The notes: generated by a model not told the origin, from the letters alone. A stretch of DNA of 64,000 nt from Rhodospirillales bacterium (GCA_018666775.1 JABIXC010000017.1:186001-250000); one strand, 5' to 3'. Positions 53,022 through 62,672 are shown, counted from the stretch's first letter. Numbers and translations are program-made.

Positions 53022-53684
53022 ATGTTTATTGACGTCTATTCTGACCCCGTTTGTCCGTGGTGTTTTATTGGCCACCAAAGGCTGGCAACAGCGTTGGGCA
53101 TGGCCGGTCTTTGTGATGGCAAAGATGGGCTGGCAGTGCGATGGCAGGTGTTTCAGTTAAATCCTACAATGGCCGCAGGCGGCATGGACCGGAAGGCGTA
53201 TCTCAGCGCTAAATTTGGCTCACCTGTCCGGGCCCAATCGGTTTATGGCACCATCCATTCAGAGGGAATTCGCGAAGGCATCGCCTTTGCGTTTGATCGT
53301 ATCAAGCGCACCCCAAACACCCTTGATGCCCACCGGTTAATGCGCCTTGCATCGCGATCTGGCCGTGGGTCAAGCGTTGCAGAAGGATTGTTTTCTGCTT
53401 ATTTCCTCGAAGGCCGTGATATTGGAGATCATGGGGTCTTGTCAGATATCGGGCAGACCTGCGGGATCGAATTAATAGATACGGCGCCAGAGATTTTATC
53501 GGTGGCAGATTATTTGGCCAGTTCAGAAGATGCAGATGATGTTCGCCGTGAGGATGCTGCAGCCCGGGCACGGGGGATTAGCGGTGTCCCCTTTTACGTT
53601 TTTGATGAACGTCTTTCCATTTCCGGTGCGCAATCGCCGGAAGTTCTTGCCCGTGCCATTGAATTGGCCAACCAATATTCTTGA
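53022..53684 (+). CDS. DsbA-family oxidoreductase, FrnE/2-hydroxychromene-2-carboxylate isomerase-like
   Basis: 220 residues. The thioredoxin fold has the active-site motif DPVCPWCFIG (CPWC at 11-14) and a cis-Pro in ISGVPFYVFDERLSISGAQ (about 188), with a helical insertion between (about 60-160). There is no signal peptide, so it acts in the cytoplasm, like FrnE, rather than in periplasmic disulfide formation. Relatives include polyketide-associated FrnE and isomerases of the HCCA type; the two active cysteines favour a redox role. It is convergent with mfd, 6 bases away. Confidence 0.88.
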   Translation: MFIDVYSDPVCPWCFIGHQRLATALGMAGLCDGKDGLAVRWQVFQLNPTMAAGGMDRKAYLSAKFGSPVRAQSVYGTIHSEGIREGIAFAFDRIKRTPNTLDAHRLMRLASRSGRGSSVAEGLFSAYFLEGRDIGDHGVLSDIGQTCGIELIDTAPEILSVADYLASSEDADDVRREDAAARARGISGVPFYVFDERLSISGAQSPEVLARAIELANQYS

Positions 53685-53690
53685 AAATTT

Positions 53691-56600
53691 TTAACTGGGT
53701 TGGTCTGCTCGTGGCTTTCCGGCTGCAGCCAAATTAGCCAAGGTGTTGATTTCTTTTGTCAGGCCTTCAATGCGATCTTCCGGGCTGGGCCATTCGCGGC
53801 GAATGACCAAGGTATGATCAGTGCGAAGTTTCATGGATTTCGCCTGATGGGTCATCATTTCGACCAGACCCGCTGGATTATCAAAGCGGTCATTGTGGAA
53901 GGAAACCAGACAGCCCCGGCTGCCCGCATCCAGTTTCGCAACCCCGGCAGCCCGGCATGCCTGTTTCAGGCCGACCACGGTCATCAGGTTTTCCACCTCA
54001 GTCGGCAGAGGGCCAAACCGATCGATCATCTCTGCTGCAAAGGCATCCATTTCTTCTCTGGATGATAATCTGCCCATGCGCCTGTACAGGCCAAGCCTTA
54101 ATCCAAGATCGGTGACATAGGACTCGGGGATCAAAACCGGGATGTCGATGTTGATTTCAGGGGACCATTCATGCTCGTTTAAATCATCGCCCTTCAGTTC
54201 GGCAACGGTTTCTTCCAGCATTTGCTGATACAGCTCGACTCCAACTTCGCGGATATGGCCTGATTGTTCTTCGCCCAAAAGATTGCCTGCCCCCCGGATG
54301 TCCAGATCGTGGCTGGCCAGACTAAAGCCAGCCCCCAGACTGTCGAGGGTTTGCATCACTTGTAATCGTTTGATGGCGCCCGGGCTTAACACCCGTCGCT
54401 GAGGCAGGGTCAGATAGGCATAGGCACGGGTTCTGGACCGCCCGACCCGTCCCCGCAATTGATACAGCTGGCCCAGGCCAAACATATCGGAACGGTGAAT
54501 GATAATGGTGTTGACGTTGGGCAGATCAATCCCGGATTCGATGATGTTGGTTGAAATAAGAATGTCGAATTTTTTGTCATAAAAATCCCCCATGGTTTGT
54601 TCCATGTCCGACGCAGGCATCTGGCCATGGACGGTGGTAATCCGTGCTTTGGGCGCAATTTCATTCAGTTGGGCAACAATGGCGCCAATATCGCCGATGC
54701 GCGGGCAAACGTAAAAACACTGCCCGCCACGGTGCAATTCACGGCGAATGGCCTCGCCAATGACCAAAGGGTCAAAGGGTGAAATGAAGGTTCTGACAGC
54801 CAGGCGGTCCACAGGTGGCGTGGCGATGATGCTCATTTCCTTCACCCCCGTCATGGCCAGCTGCAGGGTGCGGGGAATGGGGGTTGCTGTCAGGGTCAGG
54901 ACATGAACATCGGCGCGAAGTTTCTTCAGCCGTTCTTTATGGGCGACGCCAAAATGCTGTTCTTCATCGATGACCAAAAGCCCAAGATCGGCAAAACGCA
55001 TATTTTCAGACAGCAAGGTATGGGTGCCGATAACGATATCAATGGTGCCCGCTTCGAGCCGTTTTTTGATGGTTTCGGTGTCTTTGGGGGAAACCAGCCG
55101 CGAAAGCTGGGCAATCTCTATGGGAAAACCCTCAAAACGAGCCTTGAAGCTTTCAAAATGTTGGCGCGCCAACAGGGTTGTCGGCACCACAATTGAAACC
55201 TGGGCACCACTCAGCGCTGCGACGAAAGCAGCGCGCAAGGCCACTTCGGTTTTGCCGAACCCGACATCGCCGCAAATAAGACGGTCCATGGGTTTTTCAC
55301 CGGCCATATCGGCCAGTGTATCGGTGATGGCATTCATCTGGTCTTCGGTTTCGGTATAAGGGAAGCGTGCAGAAAATTCTTCAAACGCCCCCTCCGGCGC
55401 TGTCATGGGGCGGGCTGAGATCAGCGCGCGTGCTGCAGCAACCTTGAGCAATTCACCAGCCATTTCCCGGATGCGGGTTTTAAGGCGTGATTTCTTGGCC
55501 TGCCAGGCGGCACCCCCCAGTCGATCAAGGGACACCCTGCCCTGGTCTTCGCCATATCGGGTCAGGGTTTCAATGTTTTCAACCGGCACATACAGTTTGT
55601 CGCCGCCCCCATAGAACAGGCGCAGGCAGTCATGGGCGACCGGACGACGCCCATCGGCATTTGGAATCTCGATGGTTTCCAGACCATCATAGCGCCCAAT
55701 TCCGTGTTCCAGATGGACGACCAAATCGCCTTCGGTCAGGGTGGAAAGTTCGGCGATGAAGGTCTCAGCCGCACGATTGCGGGGTTGCGTTCGGGCACGG
55801 GCTAGTTTTTGGCCCAGCATATCGGGTTCGGTGATGACCAATAAATCCGGCGATGAAAATCCCTGTTCCAGATCAAGACAGATCAAAGCTGCCGTGCCGG
55901 GCGATAAAGCCTCTACATCGGACCAATCCACACACACTGTGATGCCTTGAAGCCCGTGTTCGGTTAGCAAGCGCCTGATTCTGGTGACGGAGCCAATACT
56001 GGCACAGGCAAAGACGACCTGTTGGCCCTTGTTCAGCCCATCGCGGGCATAGGAAACCACCAGATCAAAAGCGTTGCCGGCACTTGACCGCGCTTCGGCG
56101 GAAAAATTCCTCATCAACCGTGCGCCGGCATCAATATCGCCAGATTTTTGAGCCCCGGTTACAAAAGAATCGAACGCAATCGTATCGCGCGATTGAAGGG
56201 TTGTGTCCCATTGGTCCCGGTCCAGATACAGGCAATCAGGCGGAAGCGGATTGTAGGCCGCATCCTCCATGGCCATTCCGGGGTTACCCGTACTCGATGC
56301 CCCTGCAATGTCATTGCGGGCAGCAAAATAATCGGCAATCTGTTCCAGACGAAGGTCCAGCGCATCTTGTGCGCCCGCACCCAGACTAAGGGTGGCATTG
56401 GGCAAATAATCGAACAAGGTGCTTAAACGGTCTTGAAACAGGGGCAGCCAGTGTTCCATGCCAGCGATGCGTCTGCCCTCAGAGATGGACTCGTACAAGC
56501 TGTCATTGCCTTTCGGGGAGCCAAACCGTTCACGATAATGGGTTCTGAAGCGCGTAATGGCCTCGTTGGTTAACAACACCTCGCTGACCGGTTTTAAGAT

Positions 56601-57233
56601 GATCGATTCGACGTTGCCTTCGGAAATTTGGCTTAAGGGATCAAATTTGCGAATTTTTTCAACTTCATCGCCAAAAAGATCCAACCGCACAGGGCCATTC
56701 TGGCCCGGGGGATAGATATCAATAATGCCGCCCCGAATGGCAAATTCGCCTGGTTCCATAACGACTTCGGCGCGTCCATAGCCTTGATCGCTGGTGAAAG
56801 CGATCAAGGCATCGACATCCAGACTTTCGCCCACGCAAATTTCTAAAATGCCGGTTTGGTAGGTATCCGGTGGACTGACTTTTTGGGAAATGGCGTTGAT
56901 GGTTGTGATGATCACCCGTGATCCCGGATGATTTTCGTCGGTGCTTGTGGCCAAACGCCACAAGGTATCAATGCGTCGCGCCGTAATGGCTCCATTTGGG
57001 CCAACGCGGTCATAGGGCAGGCAATCCCATGCAGGAAAGGTCAGGATTTCAATACCCGGCACCAAAAGATCAAGCGCCTGTGCCATATGCGCCATGGCCT
57101 GATCATCGGTTGCGATGTGCAACAATGTGCCCGTTGCCCCGCTTCGGAATCGTTTAGCCAACCAAAAAGCATCGACGGCCCCGGGTGCTGCAGAAACGGT
57201 GATGGTCTGGTTTATATTATCTTTATTATTCAA
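53691..57233 (-). CDS. mfd: Transcription-repair coupling factor Mfd
   Basis: 1180 residues, full length. The N-terminal UvrB-homology region (about 30-300) is followed by the RNA-polymerase-interaction domain (about 495-590, EGDLVVHLEHGIGRYDGLE). The RecG-like translocase has Walker A GDVGFGKTE near residue 656 and the DEEQ box VIDEEQHFGV near 753, and LRGRVGRS is the motif VI region. The C-terminal TRCF domain spans about 1030-1150. It removes stalled RNA polymerase from lesions and recruits UvrA. The start overlaps the end of sdhE by 4 bases, so it is translationally coupled. Confidence 0.98.
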   Translation of the reverse strand: MNNKDNINQTITVSAAPGAVDAFWLAKRFRSGATGTLLHIATDDQAMAHMAQALDLLVPGIEILTFPAWDCLPYDRVGPNGAITARRIDTLWRLATSTDENHPGSRVIITTINAISQKVSPPDTYQTGILEICVGESLDVDALIAFTSDQGYGRAEVVMEPGEFAIRGGIIDIYPPGQNGPVRLDLFGDEVEKIRKFDPLSQISEGNVESIILKPVSEVLLTNEAITRFRTHYRERFGSPKGNDSLYESISEGRRIAGMEHWLPLFQDRLSTLFDYLPNATLSLGAGAQDALDLRLEQIADYFAARNDIAGASSTGNPGMAMEDAAYNPLPPDCLYLDRDQWDTTLQSRDTIAFDSFVTGAQKSGDIDAGARLMRNFSAEARSSAGNAFDLVVSYARDGLNKGQQVVFACASIGSVTRIRRLLTEHGLQGITVCVDWSDVEALSPGTAALICLDLEQGFSSPDLLVITEPDMLGQKLARARTQPRNRAAETFIAELSTLTEGDLVVHLEHGIGRYDGLETIEIPNADGRRPVAHDCLRLFYGGGDKLYVPVENIETLTRYGEDQGRVSLDRLGGAAWQAKKSRLKTRIREMAGELLKVAAARALISARPMTAPEGAFEEFSARFPYTETEDQMNAITDTLADMAGEKPMDRLICGDVGFGKTEVALRAAFVAALSGAQVSIVVPTTLLARQHFESFKARFEGFPIEIAQLSRLVSPKDTETIKKRLEAGTIDIVIGTHTLLSENMRFADLGLLVIDEEQHFGVAHKERLKKLRADVHVLTLTATPIPRTLQLAMTGVKEMSIIATPPVDRLAVRTFISPFDPLVIGEAIRRELHRGGQCFYVCPRIGDIGAIVAQLNEIAPKARITTVHGQMPASDMEQTMGDFYDKKFDILISTNIIESGIDLPNVNTIIIHRSDMFGLGQLYQLRGRVGRSRTRAYAYLTLPQRRVLSPGAIKRLQVMQTLDSLGAGFSLASHDLDIRGAGNLLGEEQSGHIREVGVELYQQMLEETVAELKGDDLNEHEWSPEINIDIPVLIPESYVTDLGLRLGLYRRMGRLSSREEMDAFAAEMIDRFGPLPTEVENLMTVVGLKQACRAAGVAKLDAGSRGCLVSFHNDRFDNPAGLVEMMTHQAKSMKLRTDHTLVIRREWPSPEDRIEGLTKEINTLANLAAAGKPRADQPS

Positions 57234-57502
57234 TTGCTTGATATAGCTATTTTAAAGTTAATTATCATGTCAATGACAGGCCCTTTATGGGCTTTGGGGA
57301 TGTCTGCTCTGGCACTGATCCAGTCCATGATTTCAGCATCGGGTTCATTGACCAGTGCTTCAAAAGCATCCAAATCTGGCGCATCCAATTGATTGATGTA
57401 GCGTTCCGCAAAGCCACCCATAATCAGGTCCCCTTCCTGGGTGCCACGATGTTGGGCCTGATAGAGCAGGCGTTTGCGTTTGATCTCAATCTTTTCAGGC
57501 AT
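57230..57502 (-). CDS. sdhE: Succinate dehydrogenase FAD-assembly factor SdhE
   Basis: About 90 residues from the ATG at 57502; the frame extends to 57535, but the family starts near EKIEIKRKRLLYQAQHRG. The signature HRGTQEGDLIMGGFAERY contains the RGxxE motif that helps covalent flavinylation of SdhA and FrdA. The rest is the small five-helix bundle (LDAFEALVNEPDAEIMDWI). It lies divergent from recG with a 163-base gap and overlaps the mfd start by 4 bases, the usual recG/sdhE/mfd arrangement in alphaproteobacteria. Confidence 0.94.
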   Translation of the reverse strand: MPEKIEIKRKRLLYQAQHRGTQEGDLIMGGFAERYINQLDAPDLDAFEALVNEPDAEIMDWISARADIPKAHKGPVIDMIINFKIAISSN

Positions 57503-57665
57503 ATGTTCAACCCTGCTTCCAGCAAAAGCTTTCAAATCTTGTATACAGACAGCACAAAACCCGGCTCGTCCTGTAACGGTGACAGAGGGCGACCGGCTGC
57601 GTAGGATATAGCCAATTGCGAGGGTATTGTCAGCCCGAAACTCTGAATTGGAACCAGATCACCCT

Positions 57666-59783
57666 ATGCGGCCTAAAATTCTATATTCCCTTTTTAAACC
57701 AGCCATTTCCCTGCCGGGCATTGGGCCGCGTAATGCCAAACTGGTGGAACACCTTACCGGTGGGGCCAATGTTGTGGATTTGCTTTGGCATCTGCCCAGC
57801 GCCTTGATTGATCGCAGTTTTCAGCCAAAGGTAAAAGATGCGCCCGAAGGCCGGGTTGTTACCCTTCGGGTTCAGGTTAATCGCCACCAGCCGTCCTCAA
57901 ACCGCAGGCAGCCTTATCGGGTGATCTGTTCCGATGACACGGAAACATTGGAACTGGTGTTCTTTCATGCGCGCCCCGATTGGTTGACCAAAACGCTCCC
58001 TATAGGCGAAGAACGGTTGATTTCGGGCAAGGTTGAGCGGTTTCGGGGCGGCGTCCAGATGACCCATCCCGATCATATTGTTGATCCCGATGCCCCCGAT
58101 GATCTGATGGCCATCGAAGCGGTTTACCCCATGACCCAGGGGTTATCGCCGAAAATTCTGACCCGGGCGATGAAGGCGGCCCTGGAAGACCTACCAGAAT
58201 TGCCAGAATGGCTGGACCCGGCACTGTGTGAGCGTGAAGATTGGCCGGAATGGGCAGAAGCCCTGAAAGGTGCCCATGGGCCTGAACAGGCCGCTGATTT
58301 GGAAGCTGACGCGCATCCGCGCACGCGCCTTGCCTATGATGAATTGCTGGCGAGCCAGCTGGCCATGGCGCTGGTGCGGCTGCATATGCGAAGCCTTGGC
58401 GGAAAATCCACCGCCAGTAAAAATGGTGAAGCGCGCTTGCGCGGCGAAGCGATGAAAGTCCTGCCCTTTGATTTAACGGCGTGTCAGGAAACGGCGTTGG
58501 CAGAAATTCTGGGCGATATGGCATCCAAAAACCGCATGCTGCGCCTGTTGCAAGGCGATGTGGGCAGTGGCAAGACCGTGGTCGCCGCTTTGGCCATGCT
58601 GGAATCTGTTGATGCGGGGTGTCAGGCGGCCCTGATGGCGCCAACAGAAATTCTTGCCCGCCAGCATTACGCAACGCTTAAACCCCTGTTTGAGGCGGCC
58701 GGGCGGCGGGTGGAAATTCTGACCGGTCGCAATAAAGGGGCCGCGCGGGACGGTTTGCTGGAAGATTTGGGTGCTGGACGTATTGATGCCTTGATCGGCA
58801 CCCATGCTTTGATCCAGCCCGATGTTGTCTTTGCCCGTCTTGTTTTGGCTGTGGTGGATGAACAACACCGCTTTGGTGTGGCTCAACGCCTTGATCTGGC
58901 GGCCAAGGGCCAAGGCTGTGATGTTCTGGTCATGACGGCGACCCCTATCCCACGGACCCTGACCCTCATGGCCTATGGTGATTTGGATATATCCAGATTG
59001 TTGGAAAAGCCTGCAGGCAGAAAGCCAGTGGATACAAGAATATTGCCCTTGGGCCGTCTTGATAATGTCGTTGCTGCGGTGGGCAGGGCGATTGGGGCTG
59101 CAAAAGACGAAGCAGATGAAGGGGGCCAGCAGGTTTTCTGGGTTTGCCCTTTGGTGGAAGAATCAGAAGTTCTGGATATGGCCGCTGCGGAAGAGCGGTT
59201 TGGCAATCTGGAGCGGATTTTTCCCGATCAGGTTGGCTTGATCCACGGGCGCATGAAGGGGCCTGAAAAGGATGCCGCCATGGCCCGCTTTGCCAGTGGT
59301 GAGACAAAAATTCTGGTGGCAACCACGGTGATTGAGGTTGGGGTGGATATTCCAGCGGCAACCGTGATGGTGATAGAGCATGCGGAACGGTTTGGTCTGG
59401 CACAGCTGCACCAACTTCGGGGTCGTATTGGGCGGGGCACGGATCGTTCCACCTGCCTTTTGCTCTATGGGACACAATTGTCAAAAACGGCGCGCGAACG
59501 GCTGGAAATTCTAAGGGAAACAGAAGACGGTTTTCGGATTGCCGAAGAAGATTTGCGGTTGCGCGGTGCAGGGGAAATTCTGGGGACGCGTCAATCGGGC
59601 ATGCCCGGTTTCCGCATTGCCGATCTGGTGACCCATGGTGCCTTGATGGAAATGGCGTATGGGGATGCCCAGCTTATTCTTGAAAAAGACCCTGCCCTGA
59701 AAACACCCCGCGGCGAGGCCTTGCGTGTTTTGCTGTATCTGTTTGAACGCGATGCGGCGGTCACCTATGCGCGTTCCGGGTAA
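57666..59783 (+). CDS. recG: ATP-dependent DNA helicase RecG
   Basis: 705 residues from the ATG at 57666 (an earlier in-frame TTG at 57627 would add 13). The N-terminal wedge domain begins with LPGIGPRNAKLVEHL. The helicase core has Walker A GDVGSGKTVV (about 298-307), the DEQH box VVDEQHRFGV near 397 and the motif VI region LHQLRGRIGRG, followed by the RecG C-terminal segment ILGTRQSGMPGFRIADL. It remodels stalled replication forks and Holliday junctions. No strong ribosome site is seen upstream of 57666. Confidence 0.97.
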   Translation: MRPKILYSLFKPAISLPGIGPRNAKLVEHLTGGANVVDLLWHLPSALIDRSFQPKVKDAPEGRVVTLRVQVNRHQPSSNRRQPYRVICSDDTETLELVFFHARPDWLTKTLPIGEERLISGKVERFRGGVQMTHPDHIVDPDAPDDLMAIEAVYPMTQGLSPKILTRAMKAALEDLPELPEWLDPALCEREDWPEWAEALKGAHGPEQAADLEADAHPRTRLAYDELLASQLAMALVRLHMRSLGGKSTASKNGEARLRGEAMKVLPFDLTACQETALAEILGDMASKNRMLRLLQGDVGSGKTVVAALAMLESVDAGCQAALMAPTEILARQHYATLKPLFEAAGRRVEILTGRNKGAARDGLLEDLGAGRIDALIGTHALIQPDVVFARLVLAVVDEQHRFGVAQRLDLAAKGQGCDVLVMTATPIPRTLTLMAYGDLDISRLLEKPAGRKPVDTRILPLGRLDNVVAAVGRAIGAAKDEADEGGQQVFWVCPLVEESEVLDMAAAEERFGNLERIFPDQVGLIHGRMKGPEKDAAMARFASGETKILVATTVIEVGVDIPAATVMVIEHAERFGLAQLHQLRGRIGRGTDRSTCLLLYGTQLSKTARERLEILRETEDGFRIAEEDLRLRGAGEILGTRQSGMPGFRIADLVTHGALMEMAYGDAQLILEKDPALKTPRGEALRVLLYLFERDAAVTYARSG

Positions 59784-59799
59784 TTAACGAGGGTTTTTC

Positions 59800-60522
59800 T
59801 TAAACCTTGGGTTTTTTTCTGTCACTTTCTGACCGGCGATCCATGGGCGTGACGATGCCGCCAGACATCACCATCTTGATGCCCTCTTCCACGCCCATAG
59901 AAAGTTCAATGACATCTTCTTCGGGAATAAATAGCAAAAAGCCAGAGGTCGGGTTGGGGGTCGTTGGTATGAAAATATTTAAAACACGGTCCTTGGTTAT
60001 ATTTTGCACTTCACCCAATGTCTCACCGGTAAGGAAGCCAATGGTCCAGATACCGCGCCGGGGGTATTCGACCAGAACCACCTGGCGAAAGGCATCTGAT
60101 TGGTGGCTCAAAATGGTTTCAAACACCTGTTTCAGTGTTCCATAGAGGCCCCGTACGATGGGCATGCGGTGCATGATCCGTTCAGACAGGCGCAAAAATG
60201 TCCGCCCCAGCAAGCTGGCCGTCAGCGCGCCAATCAGGATCAATCCGATCAGCACGATAAACAGGCCAAGCCCTGGAATAGAGAACGGAAGATAGGTTTC
60301 TGAATGATACAGCGCCGGAATCATCGGCATCACTTTATTATCGATCCAGGAAATGAAAAGCCAGGCCATATAAACGGTCAGGCCAATGGGGGCTGTTACC
60401 AATAAGCCGGCAATCATGTAGTTGCGCAGACGGTGGAGAACGCGTGATTTTAAAGTCACCTTTGGTGGCTCTGTCACGGGGGGTTCTTGTGAACCAGTGG
60501 AATTGGGCGTTTGTTCAGTCAT
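59800..60522 (-). CDS. DUF502 membrane protein
   Basis: 240 residues. Two hydrophobic spans, at about 34-58 (MIAGLLVTAPIGLTVYMAWLF) and 83-106 (GLGLFIVLIGLILIGALTAS), are followed by a soluble domain. That domain has the DUF502 signature IPTTPNPTSGFLLFIPEEDVIELSM and an earlier RGLYGTLKQVFETIL. A role in the membrane is likely, but the biochemical function is unknown. Residues 1-25 are Pro/Thr-rich and cytoplasmic. It is convergent with recG (16-base gap), a pairing seen in other alphaproteobacteria. Confidence 0.88.
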   Translation of the reverse strand: MTEQTPNSTGSQEPPVTEPPKVTLKSRVLHRLRNYMIAGLLVTAPIGLTVYMAWLFISWIDNKVMPMIPALYHSETYLPFSIPGLGLFIVLIGLILIGALTASLLGRTFLRLSERIMHRMPIVRGLYGTLKQVFETILSHQSDAFRQVVLVEYPRRGIWTIGFLTGETLGEVQNITKDRVLNIFIPTTPNPTSGFLLFIPEEDVIELSMGVEEGIKMVMSGGIVTPMDRRSESDRKKPKV

Positions 60523-60616
60523 GGTTGCTCATGGGTCAATATGGGAGACGGGAGACGGGAATCATCAAATACCCATCGTCAAAATACTGGGTTATTTAAA
60601 AGGCAAGATTATGGCT

Positions 60617-60958
60617 TTAATTCAGGCTTTCGCGCCGGGAATAGGTTCCATTGGTGAAATCCCTGAATATGTCGTCAATATCCGGATGGTCAATGGGTTC
60701 TCCGGTTAAATCGGCTTGAAGATTGCGTTCGGCAACGTAGCCCCAGTGCTCAGCCCCATCAACCAGGACGTGGTACCACGGTGCGTCTTTAGGTGGATTG
60801 GATCGCGCCATTTGGTCATACCATTCGGCCGTGCCCTGATAACTGGGATCCACATCAACAACAACGCCCCTATAATTAAAAAGCTTGTGCTGGATGGGTT
60901 GGCCCAGACGGAAACGGGCGTGGGATTTTCTGGGACGTCTTGTCCTGTTTTGGATCAT
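60617..60958 (-). CDS. hspQ: Heat-shock protein HspQ / YccV-like
   Basis: 113 residues. The YccV fold is visible: ARFRLGQPIQHKLFNYRGVVVDVDP, then DAPWYHVLVDGAEHWGYVAERNL. E. coli HspQ binds hemimethylated DNA and modulates Lon and DnaA turnover. The N-terminal 14 residues are basic (IQNRTRRPRKS), and the C-terminal region DDIFRDFTNGTYSRRESLN is not conserved in what I recall of the family. No clear ribosome site precedes the ATG. It stands alone on the minus strand, 94 bases downstream of the DUF502 gene's start. Confidence 0.88.
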   Translation of the reverse strand: MIQNRTRRPRKSHARFRLGQPIQHKLFNYRGVVVDVDPSYQGTAEWYDQMARSNPPKDAPWYHVLVDGAEHWGYVAERNLQADLTGEPIDHPDIDDIFRDFTNGTYSRRESLN

Positions 60959-61147
60959 TAAAGGCTAACTCCAGGGGGCAGCTATTTTTGGGCAGAATCT
61001 GTGGGTCTATAAAGCATGTTTTTGAATAAAAATATGCAGAAATCAGCCTTTTTTAATCACCATGTTTGGTGGTCGTTTTGGGGCTACAACAGTCATTTTA
61101 ACATAAATTTTACTAAATAACCCGATATTTGAGCCATGAGAGGCCCA

Positions 61148-61447
61148 ATGCAATATTTTAAACCATTAACCAATGGACTGGTTTTCACGACTTTGGCGCT
61201 GATGTTAGCTGCTTGTGCTAGCACGCCAACGGTTATGAAAACGACCGAGGTTGATAACAAGGGCCGAAAAGTGTCGGTTCTTCATATTTGCAAGAGCGCC
61301 ATCAATATAGAAGATCCACTCGGGCCCAAGAAAGTCACCTGTCACGAGGAACGAACGGTCCATAACTTCTGCTATCGCACCATTGGGGATGTTGCTTGCT
61401 ATGAAGAAGCCCAACCGGGCCGTCTCAATCCCCTTCAATTGGATTAG
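61148..61447 (+). CDS. Small lipoprotein of unknown function
   Basis: 99 residues from the ATG at 61148, preceded by GAGAGG (an in-frame ATG at 61136 is possible). The signal ends in the lipobox LAACAS, giving a lipid-anchored protein; the +2 residue is Ala, which favours the outer membrane under the usual rule. The mature part has four cysteines (ICKSA, TCHEE, FCYRT, ACYEE), probably two disulfides. I recognise no family. It precedes the Ala/Lys-repeat gene by 6 bases, so they may be co-transcribed. Confidence 0.78.
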   Translation: MQYFKPLTNGLVFTTLALMLAACASTPTVMKTTEVDNKGRKVSVLHICKSAINIEDPLGPKKVTCHEERTVHNFCYRTIGDVACYEEAQPGRLNPLQLD

Positions 61448-61453
61448 ACAACG

Positions 61454-61963
61454 ATGGCAACCGTTTCCCCATTAGAAAAAAAGTCAGCGCCACAGCCCGC
61501 GATGATGAAACCCGCGATGCGCAAGAAGGCCGCCTCTAAAAAAACGGCGCCTGCCAAAAAGAAGGCTCCTGCCAAAAAAGCGTCTTCCGCTAAAAAGAAG
61601 GCTCCTGCCAATAAAGCGTCTTCCGCTAAAAAGAAGGTTTCTGCCAAAAAGGCTGTTCCCGCCAAAAAGAAGGCTAGAAAAAAGCCTGCTGCTAAAAAAG
61701 CAACCGCCAGACAACCACAAACTTCCCCCGCTGCAAGCCCTGACAACACCAGCTGGATTGCCTGTTATGTCTATCAAGCAGGGGATGGCAAGGCCGGGGT
61801 CTTGACCAAGACCATCAGCGCCGCCAGTATGGACGCTGCGCGCCAACTTGCTTTGAAATTGGCCCCGGGTGAAGAATTCATGTTGTCGATGCATGCCGAA
61901 TCAGATGAACAATTCCTGGGTCAGGTGCGTCTTACGGCCATGTCGAGCATGTCGATTAATTGA
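61454..61963 (+). CDS. Ala/Lys/Pro-repeat (histone H1-like) protein with a small C-terminal domain
   Basis: 169 residues. Residues 1-88 are an AAKK/PAKK/SAKK repeat tract of the histone-H1-like type that binds DNA or other polyanions. It was probably built by DNA-level duplication: a unit of about 36 bases (AAAAAGAAGGCTCCTGCC, then AAAAAAGCGTCTTCCGCT) recurs at 61555-61640. Residues 98-169 form a compact alpha/beta module (WIACYVYQAGDGKAGVLTKTISAASMDAARQLAL, then EEFMLSMHAESDEQFLGQVRLTAM) that is unlike known H1-type proteins and that I cannot assign. No clear ribosome site precedes the ATG. Confidence 0.8.
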   Translation: MATVSPLEKKSAPQPAMMKPAMRKKAASKKTAPAKKKAPAKKASSAKKKAPANKASSAKKKVSAKKAVPAKKKARKKPAAKKATARQPQTSPAASPDNTSWIACYVYQAGDGKAGVLTKTISAASMDAARQLALKLAPGEEFMLSMHAESDEQFLGQVRLTAMSSMSIN

Positions 61964-62008
61964 ACGCCGGTTAACAGCTCTTTCACCGCTTTAGCCTAAG
62001 GTTTTTTC

Positions 62009-62476
62009 ATGGAAAATGTCATCAGCAGCCACGTCAAGGAAACAGCAGCCCGAGAGATATCCGAGGCATCGGGATCCTACGTCTGTGGCCCTGTACGTTA
62101 TGCCTTGTTGGCATTTGGGTGGCTCAATGTTGGTCTTGGGATTATTGGCGTGTTTTTACCGGTGATGCCAACAACGGTTTTTTTGCTGATGGCCCTTTGG
62201 GCATTTTCAAAGAGTTCAACCCGCTTTCATAGCTGGCTTTACAGCCACCGCTATCTTGGGCGTCCGTTGCGCGATTGGCATGCCCATCGTGTCATCCCGC
62301 CTCAGGCCAAGGCCACGGCAGTGACAATGATGAGTGCCAGTTGGATATTTGTTGCTTTTTTTGTGGCCAATGACTGGGCCCTGCCCGCCTTGTTGGCCGG
62401 GATCATGGTGCCGGCCGCGAGCTATATCCTGTCCCGCCCATCGCGCCCGTCTGGGGCAGCAGAGGAATTACTGTAG
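62009..62476 (+). CDS. DUF454 / YbaN-like inner-membrane protein
   Basis: 155 residues. The family signature is plain: LLAFGWLNVGLGIIGVFLPVMPTTVFLLMALWAFSKSS, followed by FHSWLYSHRYLGRPLRDWH and VIPPQAKATAV, with three hydrophobic spans in all (about 31-70 as two closely spaced spans, and 112-145). The function of YbaN-type proteins is not established. AAGG lies about 8 bases before the ATG. It has an N-terminal cytoplasmic extension of about 25 residues. It is the last plus-strand gene before tRNA-Lys. Confidence 0.9.
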   Translation: MENVISSHVKETAAREISEASGSYVCGPVRYALLAFGWLNVGLGIIGVFLPVMPTTVFLLMALWAFSKSSTRFHSWLYSHRYLGRPLRDWHAHRVIPPQAKATAVTMMSASWIFVAFFVANDWALPALLAGIMVPAASYILSRPSRPSGAAEELL

Positions 62477-62597
62477 GCATCGACACAAGCCTGCCCCTCA
62501 AACACAGCCTGAAACTTTCAAAGCGTGATAAATCGGGTGGCCCAAAAAGCCACAGGCGCACCCAATTTGGGCACGCCTGTATTTGGCTTTCGGAAAG

Positions 62598-62672
62598 TGG
62601 TGGGCCGGGTGGGGATCGAACCCACGGCCATCCGCTTAAAAGGCGGATGCTCTACCCCTGAGCTACCGGCCC
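62598..62672 (-). tRNA. tRNA-Lys (anticodon UUU)
   Basis: On the minus strand GGGCCGG (62672-62666) pairs with CCGGCCC (62608-62602), then discriminator A and an encoded CCA. The D arm is GCTCAGGGGTAGAGC, the anticodon stem TCCGC/GCGGA encloses loop CTTTTAA with anticodon TTT, and the T arm is GTGGGTTCGATCCCCAC. All four stems are intact. Confidence 0.96.

Noticed and set aside
60541-60563. Repeated GGGAGAC motif upstream of the DUF502 gene
   Set aside because: Only two and a half copies of a seven-base unit; likely chance.
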